Below, in pieces: positions 62,964 through 64,000 of a DNA stretch of 64,000 nt (position 1 is its first letter; every line of letters begins with the position of its first letter). The position numbers and the translations under genes are program-made. Under the pieces are notes generated by a model, which was given only the letters and a program-made list of their open reading frames with translations, was not told the DNA's origin and made no database searches. The DNA comes from Chromatiaceae bacterium (GTDB lineage Bacteria; Pseudomonadota; Gammaproteobacteria; Chromatiales; Chromatiaceae): contig JADKCI010000005.1 in the NCBI GenBank assembly GCA_016714645.1, positions 558,001-622,000 of the forward strand, read 5' to 3'.

Positions 62964-63028
62964 TTTCGAGGCTAACTCGGGGCGGCCAGCCCAATTCGGT
63001 CGCCCCCCTGCCCTATCCCGGACCCAAG

Positions 63029-64000
63029 ATGCTGATCCAGGAAATCTCCCGCCCCGGCCGGCGCGCCAGCGCCCAGGCCCCCCTGTCCCATGCCGAGGTC
63101 GGCGATCTGCCCGCGCATCTGCGTCGCGCCAGCCCTCCCGCCCTGCCGGAGGTCTCCGAACTCCAGGCCGTGCGCCATTACACCCGGCTGTCGCAAAAGA
63201 ACTTTTCCATCGACACCCATTTCTATCCCCTGGGCTCCTGTACCATGAAGTACAACCCCCGGGCCTGCCATAGCCTGGCCTCCCTGCCCGGCTTCCTGGC
63301 GCGTCATCCCCTGGCGCCGGCAACCCACGGCCAGGGCATCCTGGCCTGCCTATACGAGCTGCAGCAACTGCTCGCCGAGGTCACCGGCATGCACGCCGTG
63401 TCCCTGGCCCCCGCCGCGGGCGCTCAGGGTGAGTTTGCCGGCGTGGCCATGATCCGCGCCTACCATGAAGCGCGCGGCGACCGGGGCCGCACCGAGATCC
63501 TGGTCCCCGACGCCGCTCATGGCACCAACCCCGCCTCCGCCGCCATGTGCGGCTTCCGGGTGCGCGAGATACCCACCGGCGCCGATGGCGACCTCGACCT
63601 GGAGGCCCTGCGCGCCGCCCTGGGCCCCCAGACCGCCGGCATCATGCTCACCAACCCGAGCACCATCGGCGTCTTTGATCGCCGTATCGGCGCCGTCGCC
63701 GAGGCCGTCCACGAGGCCGGGGGGCTCCTCTATTACGATGGCGCCAACCTCAACGCCATCCTCGGCCAGGTCCGGCCCGGCGACATGGGCTTCGACGTCA
63801 TCCACATGAATCTGCACAAAACCTTCGCCACCCCCCACGGTGGCGGCGGACCCGGCGCGGGCCCCGTGGGCGTCTCGGCGCGCCTGGAGCCCTTCCTGCC
63901 CCTGCCCCTGCTGGCGCGGGAGGGCCAGGACTATCGCTGGCTGGAGGAGGCGGACCGCCCCCAAAGCATTGGCCGCCTCACCGCCTTTGGCGGCAATATC
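63029..64000 (+). CDS. gcvPB: Glycine dehydrogenase (decarboxylating) subunit 2, 3' end cut by window
   Basis: The first 324 codons are in the window. PLP-bearing half of the split P protein: family signature FYPLGSCTMKYNPR near residue 70, DAAHGTNPASAAM, and the Schiff-base Lys in HMNLHKTFATPHGGGG at about residue 262. Pairs with GcvPA encoded upstream beyond tpx. ATG 63029 has no strong Shine-Dalgarno but gives the expected N-terminus. Confidence 0.95.
   Translation, partial: MLIQEISRPGRRASAQAPLSHAEVGDLPAHLRRASPPALPEVSELQAVRHYTRLSQKNFSIDTHFYPLGSCTMKYNPRACHSLASLPGFLARHPLAPATHGQGILACLYELQQLLAEVTGMHAVSLAPAAGAQGEFAGVAMIRAYHEARGDRGRTEILVPDAAHGTNPASAAMCGFRVREIPTGADGDLDLEALRAALGPQTAGIMLTNPSTIGVFDRRIGAVAEAVHEAGGLLYYDGANLNAILGQVRPGDMGFDVIHMNLHKTFATPHGGGGPGAGPVGVSARLEPFLPLPLLAREGQDYRWLEEADRPQSIGRLTAFGGNI

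Overview
The window is GC-rich, densely coded DNA from a gammaproteobacterium. The split glycine decarboxylase (gcvPA/gcvPB), pepA-holC, lptG, a dCache-type sensor with a sigma-54 activator, and a DUF1640 small coiled-coil gene together suggest a purple sulfur bacterium or close relative (Chromatiales, probably Chromatiaceae). This is an inference from gene content: no rRNA, tRNA or photosynthesis gene is present to fix the taxonomy. I found no tRNA, rRNA, CRISPR array or prophage.

Layout. 1-4.5 kb: a sigma-54 two-component pair (left gene cut by the window edge), divergent from an HExxxH 'QEGLA' (DUF1704) putative zinc carboxypeptidase. 4.5-13.5 kb: envelope genes (membrane protein, patatin-like lipoprotein, YiaW/YiaV-like pair, MscS channel, DUF2950 and DUF3300 proteins). 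13.7-16.9 kb: an MmeI-like one-protein restriction-modification gene with a complete small DUF1640 gene lodged inside it. 17.0-21.3 kb: an RND efflux permease and adaptor. 21.4-26.9 kb: two unrecognised genes, an orphan amino-acid-type binding protein, an anion permease, a DUF3313 lipoprotein and a coiled-coil membrane protein. 27.1-27.5 kb: a decayed toxin-antitoxin pair. 27.8-30.0 kb: ndk, a YceF-type Maf pyrophosphatase and an S49 peptidase.

30-35 kb is a lipid-linked sugar module: two GT39 membrane glycosyltransferases with a PAP2 phosphatase, divergent from a GT2-GtrA polyprenyl-phosphate glycosyltransferase. 35-46.5 kb holds a DEAD-box helicase, an Atg22-like MFS protein, a FixJ-type regulator and large PAS kinase flanking a DUF3422 gene, an RDD protein, lptG without lptF, pepA and holC. 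46.5-54.5 kb is a more accessory stretch: a small four-cysteine secreted protein, a glutaminase fossil that still has a sigma-54 promoter and an NtrC-like site, dodecin, a second FixJ-type pair, a hybrid histidine kinase, a STAS protein and a Crp/Fnr regulator. 54.6-56.3 kb: a terminator, an 88-bp inverted-repeat element, a gene remnant and transaldolase look like a patchwork of inserted DNA. 56.4-64 kb returns to housekeeping: ychF, mannose-1-phosphate guanylyltransferase, then gcvT-gcvH-gcvPA-tpx-gcvPB, with gcvPB cut by the right edge.

The most unusual feature is the roughly 0.29-kb cassette carrying a DUF1640 gene inside the restriction-modification gene. Its own ribosome-binding site, start and stop are intact, and the host frame stays open straight through it in another frame. 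It looks like a minimal mobile gene or a recently captured one. Other notable points are the glutaminase fossil with preserved nitrogen-control signals, the tubulin-carboxypeptidase-like DUF1704 protein beside a sigma-54 two-component pair, and the three-lesion toxin-antitoxin relic.
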